Positions 18,071-26,310 of a stretch of DNA of 64,000 bases are shown piece after piece; the stretch's first letter is position 1; the number at the start of each line of letters is the position of its first letter. The notes beneath the pieces are model-generated. The model worked only from the letters and a program-made list of their open reading frames with translations, was not told where the DNA came from and ran no database searches. This stretch comes from Turicibacter sp. (lineage in GTDB: Bacteria > Bacillota_I > Bacilli_A > MOL361 > Turicibacteraceae), in contig WRAJ01000006.1 of NCBI GenBank assembly GCA_009780245.1, positions 1 to 64,000 of the forward strand. The letters are read 5' to 3'. Made by a program: the position numbers and the translations under genes.

Positions 18071-18319
18071 TTACATCATCATTTCCATTAAACTAGCCAT
18101 ATCTGTTGGCGCTTCACCACTTGTAATGATTTCTGTTAAGCGATCCTCAATTTCCGGATCAATTTCTTTTCCTACCATGGCACCAACGCTACGGATTAAA
18201 TTCCGTACATCGGCGTCATCACCTAAATCAGTCTGTGCCGCGTCGGCAGCCATCTCAATCACATCCTCTTGTTCCACATCGACATCCGCGCCAAATTGGT
18301 CAAAAATATTATTAATCAT
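18071..18319 (-). CDS. SpoVIF-like small protein
   Basis: 82 residues, starting MINNIFDQF with GGGAG 9 bases upstream. The pattern FD-x(n)-EDV-x-MA-x(n)-VRNLIRSVGAMVGKEI-x(n)-ITSGEAPTDM-x-L-x-MM matches B. subtilis SpoVIF (stage VI sporulation protein F), a late mother-cell protein needed for coat assembly. Length agrees. The homology is from pattern memory; the protein is acidic and otherwise featureless. A candidate sigma-A-type promoter (18354-18383) is visible, and I see no convincing sporulation-sigma promoter. Confidence 0.7.
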   Translation of the reverse strand: MINNIFDQFGADVDVEQEDVIEMAADAAQTDLGDDADVRNLIRSVGAMVGKEIDPEIEDRLTEIITSGEAPTDMASLMEMMM

Positions 18320-18353
18320 CTCAAGCACTCCCTTATTAGCTATTTCTAACAAC

Positions 18354-18383
18354 AGTATATGCAAGCATTTGGGCGAGTGTCAC
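18354..18383 (-). promoter_or_regulatory. Promoter of the SpoVIF-like gene
   Basis: GTGACA (18383-18378), 18 bases, TATACT (18359-18354) on the minus strand. Confidence 0.35.
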
Positions 18384-18452
18384 TTTTTTATGCGACAACC
18401 TTCATTATCAAATCTGCACAATAATTTTTAGATATGATGTGCAGGTTTGACA

Positions 18453-18481
18453 TTGTTATGAAACAGGTTTCAGTATATAAT
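18453..18481 (+). promoter_or_regulatory. Promoter of the msmK-like gene with cre-like operator
   Basis: TTGTTA (18453-18458), 17 bases, TATAAT (18476-18481). The spacer holds TGAAACAGGTTTCA (18459-18472), which fits the CcpA cre consensus at every fixed position but one and is itself a near-perfect palindrome. Binding there would block RNA polymerase. Confidence 0.6.
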
Positions 18482-18513
18482 AATTTACATAGTAATAATT
18501 AGGAGTGATTAGC

Positions 18514-19614
18514 GTGGCAGAAGTACAATTAAAAAATATTTATAAAATTTACGATGGAAACCCAAAACCATCGGTAACGGATTTCAATTTAGACATTCAA
18601 GATAAGGAGTTTATCGTCTTCGTAGGGCCATCTGGTTGTGGTAAATCAACGACGTTAAGAATGATCGCTGGTTTAGAAGAAATTTCTGAAGGTGAATTAA
18701 TCATTGATGGAACGCGCATGAACGATGTCGCACCTAAAGATCGCGACATTGCGATGGTATTCCAGTCGTACGCACTTTACCCACACATGAACGTGTTTGA
18801 TAACATGGCATTTGGATTAAAGTTACGTAAAGTACCAAAAGATGAGATTAGACAAAAAGTTGAAGATGCAGCAAAAATTTTAGGTCTAGAAGAGTATTTA
18901 GAGCGTAAGCCTAAAGCCTTATCGGGTGGTCAGCGCCAGCGTGTGGCATTAGGACGTGCGATCGTTCGTAACGCAAAAGTATTCTTAATGGATGAGCCAT
19001 TATCAAACTTAGACGCGAAACTACGTGTATCAATGCGTTCTGAGATTATCAAATTACATGAGCGTTTAGCAACGACGACGATTTATGTGACGCACGACCA
19101 AACTGAAGCAATGACAATGGCATCACGTATCGTTGTTATGAGAGACGGTTTGATTGAGCAAATTGGAACACCAAAAGAAATCTATAACACGCCTGCAACG
19201 GTCTTCGTTGGTGGGTTCACAGGTTCTCCTGCTATGAACTTCTTAGAAGGGAAAATCGAAAACGGATACTTTAATGTTTTAACTGGAAAATTCAAAATTC
19301 CAGAAGGAAAGTACAAAGTGCTAGCTGATAAAGGATACGAAGGGAAAGACATTATTTTCGGTATTCGTCCGGAAGATTTAAGTAACGACCCATTAGTGGC
19401 AGAGGTGCACGCAGATGCTAAATACAAAGCAACCGTTGAAGTATCAGAGCTACTTGGACATGAGCTCATTGTTTATACAGCAATCGGTGAGCAAAGAGTC
19501 ATTGCTAAACTTGATGCGCGTAACGAAGTGGCGATGCACGACCAAATTGAATTAGCTATCGACATGAATAAATGTCACTTCTTTGATAAAGAAACAGAAG
19601 AAGCAATCAGATAA
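18514..19614 (+). CDS. msmK: MsmK/UgpC-type sugar ABC transporter ATPase
   Basis: 366 residues: ABC ATPase with Walker [10 protein letters not shown] near residue 38, LSGGQRQR near 135, Walker [13 protein letters not shown] near 158, H-loop THDQTEAM, then a C-terminal TOBE/OB regulatory region from about 240. This is the shared ATPase that energises several sugar permeases in Bacillota; no permease gene is adjacent, which fits a multitask subunit. GTG at 18514 is chosen because AGGAG lies 8 bases upstream. Confidence 0.93.
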   Translation: MAEVQLKNIYKIYDGNPKPSVTDFNLDIQDKEFIVFVGPSGCGKSTTLRMIAGLEEISEGELIIDGTRMNDVAPKDRDIAMVFQSYALYPHMNVFDNMAFGLKLRKVPKDEIRQKVEDAAKILGLEEYLERKPKALSGGQRQRVALGRAIVRNAKVFLMDEPLSNLDAKLRVSMRSEIIKLHERLATTTIYVTHDQTEAMTMASRIVVMRDGLIEQIGTPKEIYNTPATVFVGGFTGSPAMNFLEGKIENGYFNVLTGKFKIPEGKYKVLADKGYEGKDIIFGIRPEDLSNDPLVAEVHADAKYKATVEVSELLGHELIVYTAIGEQRVIAKLDARNEVAMHDQIELAIDMNKCHFFDKETEEAIR

Positions 19615-19630
19615 TCAGTTATTAAGTTTC

Positions 19631-19685
19631 AAAAAGCCTTGCGCAAAATGTCATTTTCATTTGACGTGTGTAGCAAGGTTTTTTT
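19631..19685 (+). terminator. Terminator of the msmK-like gene
   Basis: AAAAAGCCTTGC (19631-19642) pairs across a 30-base loop with GCAAGG (19673-19678), followed by TTTTTTT. Confidence 0.7.
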
Positions 19686-19689
19686 GTGG

Positions 19690-20054
19690 CGTGATAAACA
19701 GCTGATTTTAGGGCAACCTAATAGTAGCAAGATTTTTAAGCGCATTTTTAGCCAATTGTCAGCTATAAATTTTGCAATAACCCGTCATTTTTGTTAAAAT
19801 TCTTATTATTTAAAAATTTTCTTCTGCGTGTAATACGATATCAGCAGAATATATCCAAAAAAACCAAATTGTCTTTCTTCAACCGATCATTCGACAGCTT
19901 TAGCCCACTATTCGCCCTATTTTGAGTTTTATTTTTTCTTTTATCGTTGATCTAGTTCATGCTCAAAACACTCTTATTCAGACGAAAAAGAGATTAATTT
20001 TCAGCAAAAATGATGTGGTTTGAGCTTAGTGTTTAGTTTAGATAGCATTTTCAA
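19690..20054. other. Gene-free AT-rich spacer
   Basis: About 365 bases between the msmK terminator and the tmRNA promoter. No frame with a ribosome binding site and no strong hairpin was seen. Confidence 0.5.
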
Positions 20055-20083
20055 TTGAAAAAATGTCTTTTATGTGTTATACT
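20055..20083 (+). promoter_or_regulatory. tmRNA promoter
   Basis: TTGAAA (20055-20060), 17 bases, TATACT (20078-20083), about 25 bases upstream of the mature tmRNA 5' end. Confidence 0.75.
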
Positions 20084-20107
20084 ATAAAAACATTGTATTG
20101 ATGACAT

Positions 20108-20478
20108 GGGGATGTTTAGGATTCGACGGGAGTGTGTCACCCTTGATAAGCAAGTCGTGTTTGCCCACGTTAAAAGGTTCGAGGTTATAATAACCGGAAA
20201 CAATAATAATTTACAATTAGCTGCTGCCTAATTTCGATTAAGTAGTAAGCCGCTACTAGACGTTGTAGTTACCCACGCTGCGGTTTAGCTAGCTCACTTA
20301 AATTGTGGGATACGTTTCGATGTGCCGCCTGAGCATCGAAAAAGAGACCTTAAGGCTCGCAAGTCATCAACTTTTGTCTTTGGAGAGATGGCTTGTTAAA
20401 TCAATCAAAGACTAAACTTGTAGAAATTCGAGCGGTTAGTACTTTCGGACGCGGGTTCAAATCCCGCCATCTCCACCA
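20108..20478 (+). ncRNA. ssrA: tmRNA (SsrA)
   Basis: Rescues stalled ribosomes by trans-translation. The 5' end GGGGATGTTTAGGATTCGAC and the 3' end with a T-arm (GGTTCAAATCCC), acceptor strand and encoded CCA form the tRNA-like domain. The tag frame begins about 20197 and ends at TAA 20230-20232, reading GNNNNLQLAAA if the resume codon is GGA. The hydrophobic Ala-rich end is the usual protease signal. Pseudoknot-rich middle present by position. Length about 371 nt is normal. Confidence 0.97.
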
Positions 20479-20540
20479 ATTATGTGCTTTAAGGTGCCCC
20501 AAGCATCAAAACTGAATCTTTAGAAAGGAGAGCCATTTTT

Positions 20541-20984
20541 ATGGTTAAGAAGAAGGTAGAAAAAATGGTAGATGAAATGCGCGCCATAACTGGCGAAGTA
20601 TGGGGAGTCGCTCCGATAGAAGGCGAATTCGGTGAAAGAATTCGTAAATTGAAAGAGCAACTGCAACCAGCTACCTTGGCGGAATTAAAAGGCAAAAAAA
20701 TTGTCATTGCAATTCCATCACGAGATAAAAACAACAACAAATTAGAAGCAACAAATTATTTCTTGTTCTTCAAACAATCAGCAAGTGGTCATGAACTGGC
20801 AATCTACCTAGAAGAAACCATAGGTATTGATCTTGTCAAATTGTTGTCCAACGTTGATGCAGTAAATAAAATTAATGCTGAAGTTGATTATTTGATCTTT
20901 CTCCATTCTTTCGAAGATTTAGAAAAGGAAAAAATTACAGAAGTCCTACATTCTGAAAGCTTAAAAATCATTGAGCTAACGTAA
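20541..20984 (+). CDS. Conserved-looking cytoplasmic protein, unknown
   Basis: 147 residues starting after AAAGGAGA with 8-base spacing. No signal peptide or membrane segment. The N-terminal third is Lys/Glu-rich and helical (MVKKKVEKMVDEMRAI, ERIRKLKEQLQ), the rest alternates strands and helices. I do not recognise a family. It starts 62 bases after tmRNA with no visible terminator or separate promoter, so it may be read from the ssrA promoter. Confidence 0.7.
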   Translation: MVKKKVEKMVDEMRAITGEVWGVAPIEGEFGERIRKLKEQLQPATLAELKGKKIVIAIPSRDKNNNKLEATNYFLFFKQSASGHELAIYLEETIGIDLVKLLSNVDAVNKINAEVDYLIFLHSFEDLEKEKITEVLHSESLKIIELT

Positions 20985-21074
20985 GCATGCAGGTTGATCA
21001 GAGGATTTAGCATCAAAAGATGTTCATATTTCATCAAAAATTATTAATTTTTATGTATGAATCAGCTTTAAATA

Positions 21075-21083
21075 TGCTATAAT
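21075..21083 (+). promoter_or_regulatory. Extended -10 promoter of the LytTR gene
   Basis: TGCTATAAT, an extended -10, 36 bases before the start codon. No good -35 box. Confidence 0.6.
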
Positions 21084-21118
21084 AACTTCAGACTAAAAAA
21101 TAAAAGAGGTGTTGTGAA

Positions 21119-21889
21119 ATGGCATTTTCATTCTTATCATTAGAAAATGAAGAATCATTCGTAAACAAAATAGAGTCAACTATCAGTTCAATGGGCGTTG
21201 AGAATAAACTTCACTCTGTTTATTCTGTGGAAAGTGCTCTTGAGGCTGCAAAACAAATTAGTATTGATGTGTTCATCGTCAACGTTAATTTGGAAGATCG
21301 CAAAAAAGGCATTAACACGGCAGGTATCGAGTTCATTAAAGAACTCCGTGAGATCGATAAAGCAACTCCGATTATCACAACGGGTAGATTAGCTGATCCA
21401 GTGAAAACCGTTGCGATGTTTAATGATCTTAAAATCTTCTCTTATTTAGAAAAAGATTTTGAAAATGAGCACCTTAAGAGTGAGCTCGAAAAAGCGGTTG
21501 AGTACGTTGAATCAACGTTATTCAGAAAAAGAACCATCGCGTTCAAAAGAAAAGGATCGATCAAAGTCTTTCCAACGAAAAACATTTTCTGTATCCAAAG
21601 AGTGCCACACGGTAAAAAACAGATTCTTGTTACTAGCTATGACGACATCATTAACGAAGTCGTTACTGAAACGTTCTCAATTAAAAGTAGCTTAGGTGAA
21701 ATTCTAGATCAGTTTGAAAATAGCAAAGATGTTCTTCGTGTTCATCAAAGCTGGATCGTTAACCCGAAAATGATTAGAGGTCTCGATTTAGCACGTGAAG
21801 AAATCACGTTGTTATCAAACATTAGAGTGCCAATTGGAGACACGTACCGACGTGATTTAAGGCCTTATTTTAAAAACGAAAGCTTATAA
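21119..21889 (+). CDS. LytTR-family regulator with degenerate receiver
   Basis: 256 residues. Residues 1-130 have the receiver layout, but the phospho-acceptor Asp is replaced by Asn55 (DVFIVNVNL); part of the acidic pocket (LEN) and the conserved Lys (YLEKDF) remain. Residues 140-250 are a LytTR DNA-binding domain (VFPTKNIFCIQR, LGEILDQF, LRVHQSWIVNPKMI, VPIGDTYRRDLRPYF). It should bind DNA without classical phosphorylation. Monocistronic; no sensor gene adjacent. A second regulator of the same kind is at 50403-51149. Confidence 0.88.
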   Translation: MAFSFLSLENEESFVNKIESTISSMGVENKLHSVYSVESALEAAKQISIDVFIVNVNLEDRKKGINTAGIEFIKELREIDKATPIITTGRLADPVKTVAMFNDLKIFSYLEKDFENEHLKSELEKAVEYVESTLFRKRTIAFKRKGSIKVFPTKNIFCIQRVPHGKKQILVTSYDDIINEVVTETFSIKSSLGEILDQFENSKDVLRVHQSWIVNPKMIRGLDLAREEITLLSNIRVPIGDTYRRDLRPYFKNESL

Positions 21890-21908
21890 TTAATAGCAAT
21901 TAGTCTAC

Positions 21909-21937
21909 TAAAAACCCCCGATTAGGGGGCTTTTTTG
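21909..21937 (+). terminator. Terminator between the LytTR gene and thrS
   Basis: CCCCC, loop GATTA, GGGGG, then TTTTTT; AAAAA on the other side could let it serve thrS too. Confidence 0.85.
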
Positions 21938-21967
21938 TTTTCATCTGTCATAGCAAGGAGCCAACAG

Positions 21968-23893
21968 CTACCTTGATTTGTTCGCAATCTCATCTAAGAT
22001 GGTCGTTACAAACTCTTCTAAAGCCAGGGTTTGTTGATCATCTTGACCATAACGACGAACGTTGATGGTTTTACTTTCAACCTCTTTGTCACCAATCACG
22101 ATGAGCATTGGGACTTTTTTCGTCTGAGATTCACGGATTTTATAACCCAACTTCTCCTCGCGGTCATCCAGGTTGAAACGGATGCGATGCTTTTTAAGTC
22201 GTGCGACAATTTCTGCGACGTATTCTGAGTGGTAATTGTTATTTACCGGGATGATCGTCACTTGCGTTGGTGCGAGCCACATCGGGAACGCGCCTTTGTA
22301 CAGCTCAATCAGATAAGCAAGTAGACGCTCGTACGTTGAGATAAAGCCACGGTGAATCACGACCGGCGTAACCTTCTCACCGTTCTCATCGATGTACGAT
22401 AATTCAAAACGTTGCGGCAATAAGAAATCCAGTTGAATCGTTGATAACGTTAAGTCGTGGCCAAGCGCTGTTTTAATTTGAATGTCCAACTTTGGTCCGT
22501 AAAACGCAGCCTCTCCCGTCATCGGCACGTAATCGATGCCGTTTTCATCTAGCACTTCTGCGAGCATCGTTTCTGCTTTGATCCACATCGCATCGTCATC
22601 GTGATACTTTTCTTTGTCTTCTGGGTCACGTAGTGATAAGCTATAATAAGCAATCTCAATCCCGAAATCTTCTACGGCTTGGTGAATCATTTTTAAACAA
22701 TGCGCAAATTCTTGCTTGATTTGATCCGGACGAACAAATAAATGCGCATCGGTTAACGTCATAGCACGCACACGTTCAAGGCCCGTTAACGCACCAGAAG
22801 CTTCGTAGCGATGTTGGATCACTTCTTCAGCTAAGCGAATTGGTAAATCACGATACGAACGCATTTTTGACCCGTAAACTAGCATGTGGTGCGGACATGA
22901 CATCGGCCGTAAAAATAGGGCTTCATGATCCAATTCGATCGGTGGGAAATTGTCCTCTTTGTAAAGCTCCCAATGCCCAGACGTTTTATACAAATCCACA
23001 GACCCGATAACCGGAGTAAAGACATGTTGAAAGCCATAGTCCTCTTCCAACTCCGTCACGTATCTAGCGATCTGCTTACGGATGGTGGCGCCGTTTGGGA
23101 GAAGGATGGGAAAGCCAAGTCCTGATAACGGATTTAACGTAAAAATTTCCAGTTCTTTCCCCAGCTTCTTATGGTCACGCTCTTTACGTTCTTGCAGAAT
23201 TTCTAAATAAGCTGCCACGTCTTTTTGCGAAAACGCCGCGTACCCGTAAATACGCGTCAACATTTTATTGTTTGAATCCCCGCGCCAGTAAGCACCCGCC
23301 ACCGTTAATAATTTGAAAAACTTAATTTCTTTGGTATTTGTGACATGACCCCCAGCACAGAGGTCGGCAAATTCGCCTTGCTCATACACGGTAATCATTT
23401 CACCTTCTTCGATCGCTTCAATGAGTTCTAGCTTGTATGCGTCATTGACAAACAGGGCCTTTGCTTCTTCGCGCGTGATTTCTTTCCTTGTGATTTCAAG
23501 GGCTTCAGAGGCAATATTCGACATCATTTTTTCGATTTTAGTTAGATCCTCATCCGTTACTTTTTCTTCTGTGTCAAAATCGTAGTAGAACCCTTCTTCG
23601 ATCGCAGGACCAACGCCAAACTTGGCATCTGGGTACAGACGTTTGATCGCTTGGGCCATTAAATGCGCCGTTGAATGATTCAGTACAGGCATGGCTGCCT
23701 CGTTATCGTTTGTGATGAGCTCTAAATGAGCATCAGCCTGGATCGGGCGGTTTAACTCATAAGTCTCACCGTCTAGTTTAGCTGCCACACATTTTTTACG
23801 TAAGCTCGGTGAAATTGAAGCGGCAATCTGACCCGCGGTCGTTGTCGCTTCGTACTCCCGCACGCTGTTATCTGGAAAAGTTATTTTTATCAT
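21968..23893 (-). CDS. thrS: Threonyl-tRNA synthetase
   Basis: Charges tRNA-Thr. 641 residues, normal length: TGS domain (1-62), editing domain with NHSTAHLMAQAI (from 73) and GGHVTNT, class II core with RPMSCPHHM (zinc/active-site Cys), and a C-terminal anticodon-binding domain from about 535 (VTIIPVNNNYHSEY). AAGGAG precedes the ATG. No T-box leader is present. Confidence 0.98.
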   Translation of the reverse strand: MIKITFPDNSVREYEATTTAGQIAASISPSLRKKCVAAKLDGETYELNRPIQADAHLELITNDNEAAMPVLNHSTAHLMAQAIKRLYPDAKFGVGPAIEEGFYYDFDTEEKVTDEDLTKIEKMMSNIASEALEITRKEITREEAKALFVNDAYKLELIEAIEEGEMITVYEQGEFADLCAGGHVTNTKEIKFFKLLTVAGAYWRGDSNNKMLTRIYGYAAFSQKDVAAYLEILQERKERDHKKLGKELEIFTLNPLSGLGFPILLPNGATIRKQIARYVTELEEDYGFQHVFTPVIGSVDLYKTSGHWELYKEDNFPPIELDHEALFLRPMSCPHHMLVYGSKMRSYRDLPIRLAEEVIQHRYEASGALTGLERVRAMTLTDAHLFVRPDQIKQEFAHCLKMIHQAVEDFGIEIAYYSLSLRDPEDKEKYHDDDAMWIKAETMLAEVLDENGIDYVPMTGEAAFYGPKLDIQIKTALGHDLTLSTIQLDFLLPQRFELSYIDENGEKVTPVVIHRGFISTYERLLAYLIELYKGAFPMWLAPTQVTIIPVNNNYHSEYVAEIVARLKKHRIRFNLDDREEKLGYKIRESQTKKVPMLIVIGDKEVESKTINVRRYGQDDQQTLALEEFVTTILDEIANKSR

Positions 23894-23934
23894 ATTGCCA
23901 ACTCCTTGTTTTTTAGATATTTTAGGTATCCAAA

Positions 23935-23964
23935 CATTGTACTATACAATGGACTTTTTTTCAA
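23935..23964 (-). promoter_or_regulatory. thrS promoter overlapped by a palindrome
   Basis: TTGAAA (23964-23959), 17 bases, TACAAT (23941-23936). The perfect inverted repeat CATTGTA-N3-TACAATG (23935-23951) covers the -10 and could be a repressor site. Confidence 0.65.
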
Positions 23965-23970
23965 TAGAAA

Positions 23971-24005
23971 ATACGATGTTTCAACCGTTAACTGAAACAT
24001 CGTAT
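23971..24005 (-). terminator. Terminator of the GntR-ABC operon
   Basis: Perfect 13-base stem ATACGATGTTTCA / TGAAACATCGTAT with T-rich sequence on both sides, 34 bases after the permease stop codon. Confidence 0.85.
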
Positions 24006-24038
24006 TTCGTTTTATTTTCACAAGGATATTCTATCGTC

Positions 24039-24797
24039 TTATCGCGTCTTTACAGGTAACTGCTTAATCAGCAAGTAAGCACCTGTTCCAAAGAACAAAA
24101 TGGTCGCCACGGTTGCAAAAATCATGACGTTACTGTCATGCGTTTGTGCTAATAAAAATTGATTTCCTTCGACGACGTTCTCAACCACATATTCAATGAC
24201 ATAACCAAGGTTGTCTAAGTTAACGTCGAGGTGATCAATTGAAATGTTTGTCGCCGCCGTTCTGATGCCTAGCCAGCCAGTAACAAAAACGGTCATCACA
24301 ACCAAAATCATCGTCAGCAGCCAACCAATTCTTTGCCAGAGGAAGGCGATGAACATACCACAAAAGAATGCTGCGATATACATTAAGAATTGCACTAGGA
24401 ACATCCCCATCGTCCAGTGAGCAATAAACGTCGTCGCTCTTGGTAGCAGCTGAAGAATCATCGCAACTGCTAATAGAAACGGACCAATCAACACGCTAAC
24501 AATGAGCGCACTGGTACTTTCTGAAATAAAACTTTCAACGCGCGAAATACCTCTTCTTACACCAGCTGGGACTTCGGCACCAGCAACAATACCACTGATA
24601 AACATAATAATCGTAGCCGCTCCAAAACTTGCCGTGTGGAAGATAGTAACAAAAAAGCCATTATCACCAAAATCAAAAATCATGTTTATGACTCTTCCAA
24701 GCACCCAACTTGCAAAGATAAAAGTAACCGACCCGAGCGCAAAGTGCACATACTCTATGAGATCTTGTTTAATTAGTTTTAATAATCTGTTATTCAT
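24039..24797 (-). CDS. ABC transporter membrane subunit
   Basis: 252 residues with about six hydrophobic segments, arranged as an ABC-2-like permease. No known substrate motif. GGAGG lies 9 bases before the ATG, and the gene overlaps the ATPase gene by 8 bases. Together with the ATPase and the YtrA-type regulator it forms a three-gene operon of the kind induced by cell-envelope stress or antimicrobial peptides. Confidence 0.82.
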   Translation of the reverse strand: MNNRLLKLIKQDLIEYVHFALGSVTFIFASWVLGRVINMIFDFGDNGFFVTIFHTASFGAATIIMFISGIVAGAEVPAGVRRGISRVESFISESTSALIVSVLIGPFLLAVAMILQLLPRATTFIAHWTMGMFLVQFLMYIAAFFCGMFIAFLWQRIGWLLTMILVVMTVFVTGWLGIRTAATNISIDHLDVNLDNLGYVIEYVVENVVEGNQFLLAQTHDSNVMIFATVATILFFGTGAYLLIKQLPVKTR

Positions 24798-25710
24798 TAT
24801 AGCTGCCTCCCGTTAAATGGATGAATAAATCTTGTAGCGTGACCGATGAGAGTTGTAAGCCCAATTCTTGAGCTAGTCGGTGTTCCTTGTCAGTAAGGTT
24901 ACTACTTAAGGTTATTTTTTTGAAGCCACCGAGGGTTTCTGTACTTAAAATGGCTTTGCCCCCAGCGAACATATCCACTGCGTCGGCTGGGCCGGTGATC
25001 GCGTGGCCAGCTGAGACAATTTCGTCGTAGCTGCCTTTTTTGAGGAGCTTGCCTTGATGGATGATGATCACTTCGTCAAAAAGGTATTCCATTTCTGAGA
25101 CGAGGTGTGTTGACATGACGATCGTGCGTGGATGGCGTTCTTGATCTCTTAAGATTTCTTTATAAAAGAGGTCACGCGTTGGCGCATCCATACCAATGTA
25201 GGCTTCGTCGAAGATGGTGATCGGTGCACGACTGGCTAGTCCGACGATGACCGAGAGCGCCGATTGCTGCCCGGTTGATAGTTTATGTGGGCGCTTGTTA
25301 GTTGGAAGTCCAAATTTTTGAATCAGTTCATCCGCGTAGGCTTGATCGAAATTTGGGCGGTATGCCGTTTCTTTTTTTATGTATTTTGGTACTTTTGGGT
25401 GTGTATCCGCATCATCTGAACTAAATTCCCTCGGATAAACAAACTGGATGTGTGACATCAGATCGCCGTTATCAAACACGCGTTCGCCATCAATGGTGAT
25501 GTCACCGTGAGACGCTTCTCTAAACGAAGCAAGGGCCGATAGTAAGCTTGTTTTTCCTGCACCGTTGCGACCGATTAGGCCGTAAATTTTTCCTGGTTCA
25601 AGCGTAAACGTGACGTCTTTGAGTGCTTGAAAGGCAGGCGTTGGTGGTAATAGACTTTGGTTGTAGGTGACGGATAAATTTTTCACTTCAAGTGTATAGT
25701 TATGTTTCAT
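24790..25710 (-). CDS. ABC transporter ATPase
   Basis: 306 residues with Walker A GRNGAGKTS near residue 49, signature LSTGQQSA near 145 (a variant of LSGGQ), Walker B APITIFDEAYIGMD, and H-loop STHLVSEM. The ATPase belongs to the CcmA/YtrB-like group. AGGAGG precedes the ATG; starts inside the end of the gntR gene. Confidence 0.9.
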   Translation of the reverse strand: MKHNYTLEVKNLSVTYNQSLLPPTPAFQALKDVTFTLEPGKIYGLIGRNGAGKTSLLSALASFREASHGDITIDGERVFDNGDLMSHIQFVYPREFSSDDADTHPKVPKYIKKETAYRPNFDQAYADELIQKFGLPTNKRPHKLSTGQQSALSVIVGLASRAPITIFDEAYIGMDAPTRDLFYKEILRDQERHPRTIVMSTHLVSEMEYLFDEVIIIHQGKLLKKGSYDEIVSAGHAITGPADAVDMFAGGKAILSTETLGGFKKITLSSNLTDKEHRLAQELGLQLSSVTLQDLFIHLTGGSYNE

Positions 25711-26080
25711 TGTTCATTTCCTCCTGCTTTAACATCTCAATCAATGCTTGAATATCAAATCCTAATTTTTGTGCCTCTATCAGCATTGGCCTTAAATATT
25801 GCGCCACAAAATTCTCTTGTCTTTTTTCCGTTAACATTATTTTCGCTCCTTTGCTCACAAATATTCCGACACCGCGCTTTTTATATAAGATTCCTTCATC
25901 CACTAGTATATTCACACCTTTTGAAACGGTGATGTGGTTAATTTTATAAAATTGCACGATTTGCGTGGTTGAAGGGACTTGCTCGTCTTCAGCGAGTGCC
26001 CCGTTCATAATTTGATCTTCGATTCGTTCTTTGATTTGCAAGAACAATGGGCTATTGTCATCAAACGATTTTCCTAACAT
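25700..26080 (-). CDS. GntR-family (YtrA subfamily) regulator
   Basis: 126 residues: an N-terminal winged helix (PLFLQIKERIEDQIMNG...VPSTTQIVQFYKINHITVSKGVNILVDEG) followed by a short C-terminal dimerisation arm, the YtrA subfamily shape. It is the first gene of the operon and should repress it by binding the operator just downstream of the -10. GGAGGTG precedes the ATG. Confidence 0.93.
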   Translation of the reverse strand: MLGKSFDDNSPLFLQIKERIEDQIMNGALAEDEQVPSTTQIVQFYKINHITVSKGVNILVDEGILYKKRGVGIFVSKGAKIMLTEKRQENFVAQYLRPMLIEAQKLGFDIQALIEMLKQEEMNNET

Positions 26081-26111
26081 CGTCGCACCTCCGATTTAAT
26101 AGTTTAACACT

Positions 26112-26161
26112 TATATAGTTAAGTATATAGCTATAATACTATATTAGTTTGGTTTTGTCAA
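26112..26161 (-). promoter_or_regulatory. Promoter and operator of the GntR-ABC operon
   Basis: TTGACA (26161-26156), 17 bases, TATTAT (26138-26133). The near-perfect palindrome TATATAGTTAAGTATATA (26112-26129) follows at the transcription start, a typical place for autorepression by YtrA-type proteins. Confidence 0.75.
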
Positions 26162-26233
26162 CTACTTTTTTGCAACCAGTTCAAATTAATTTCAAAATCA
26201 CAGGCTTTCACCCGCCAAACTATCATAGTAAAA

Positions 26234-26262
26234 TTGCTAAAATCGTAGAACTATGTTATAAT
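26234..26262 (+). promoter_or_regulatory. Promoter of the zinc-ribbon protein gene
   Basis: TTGCTA (26234-26239), 17 bases, TATAAT (26257-26262). Confidence 0.75.
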
Positions 26263-26310
26263 GTCGAGAATATACTGGTGTGTAAGACCGTATAAACAGG
26301 AGTGATAGCG

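Noticed and set aside
20440-20478. A separate tRNA at the end of this stretch
   Set aside because: The T-arm and CCA belong to the tmRNA; there is no anticodon arm.
23894-23934. T-box leader of thrS
   Set aside because: The leader is only about 40 bases and has no T-box sequence or specifier stem.
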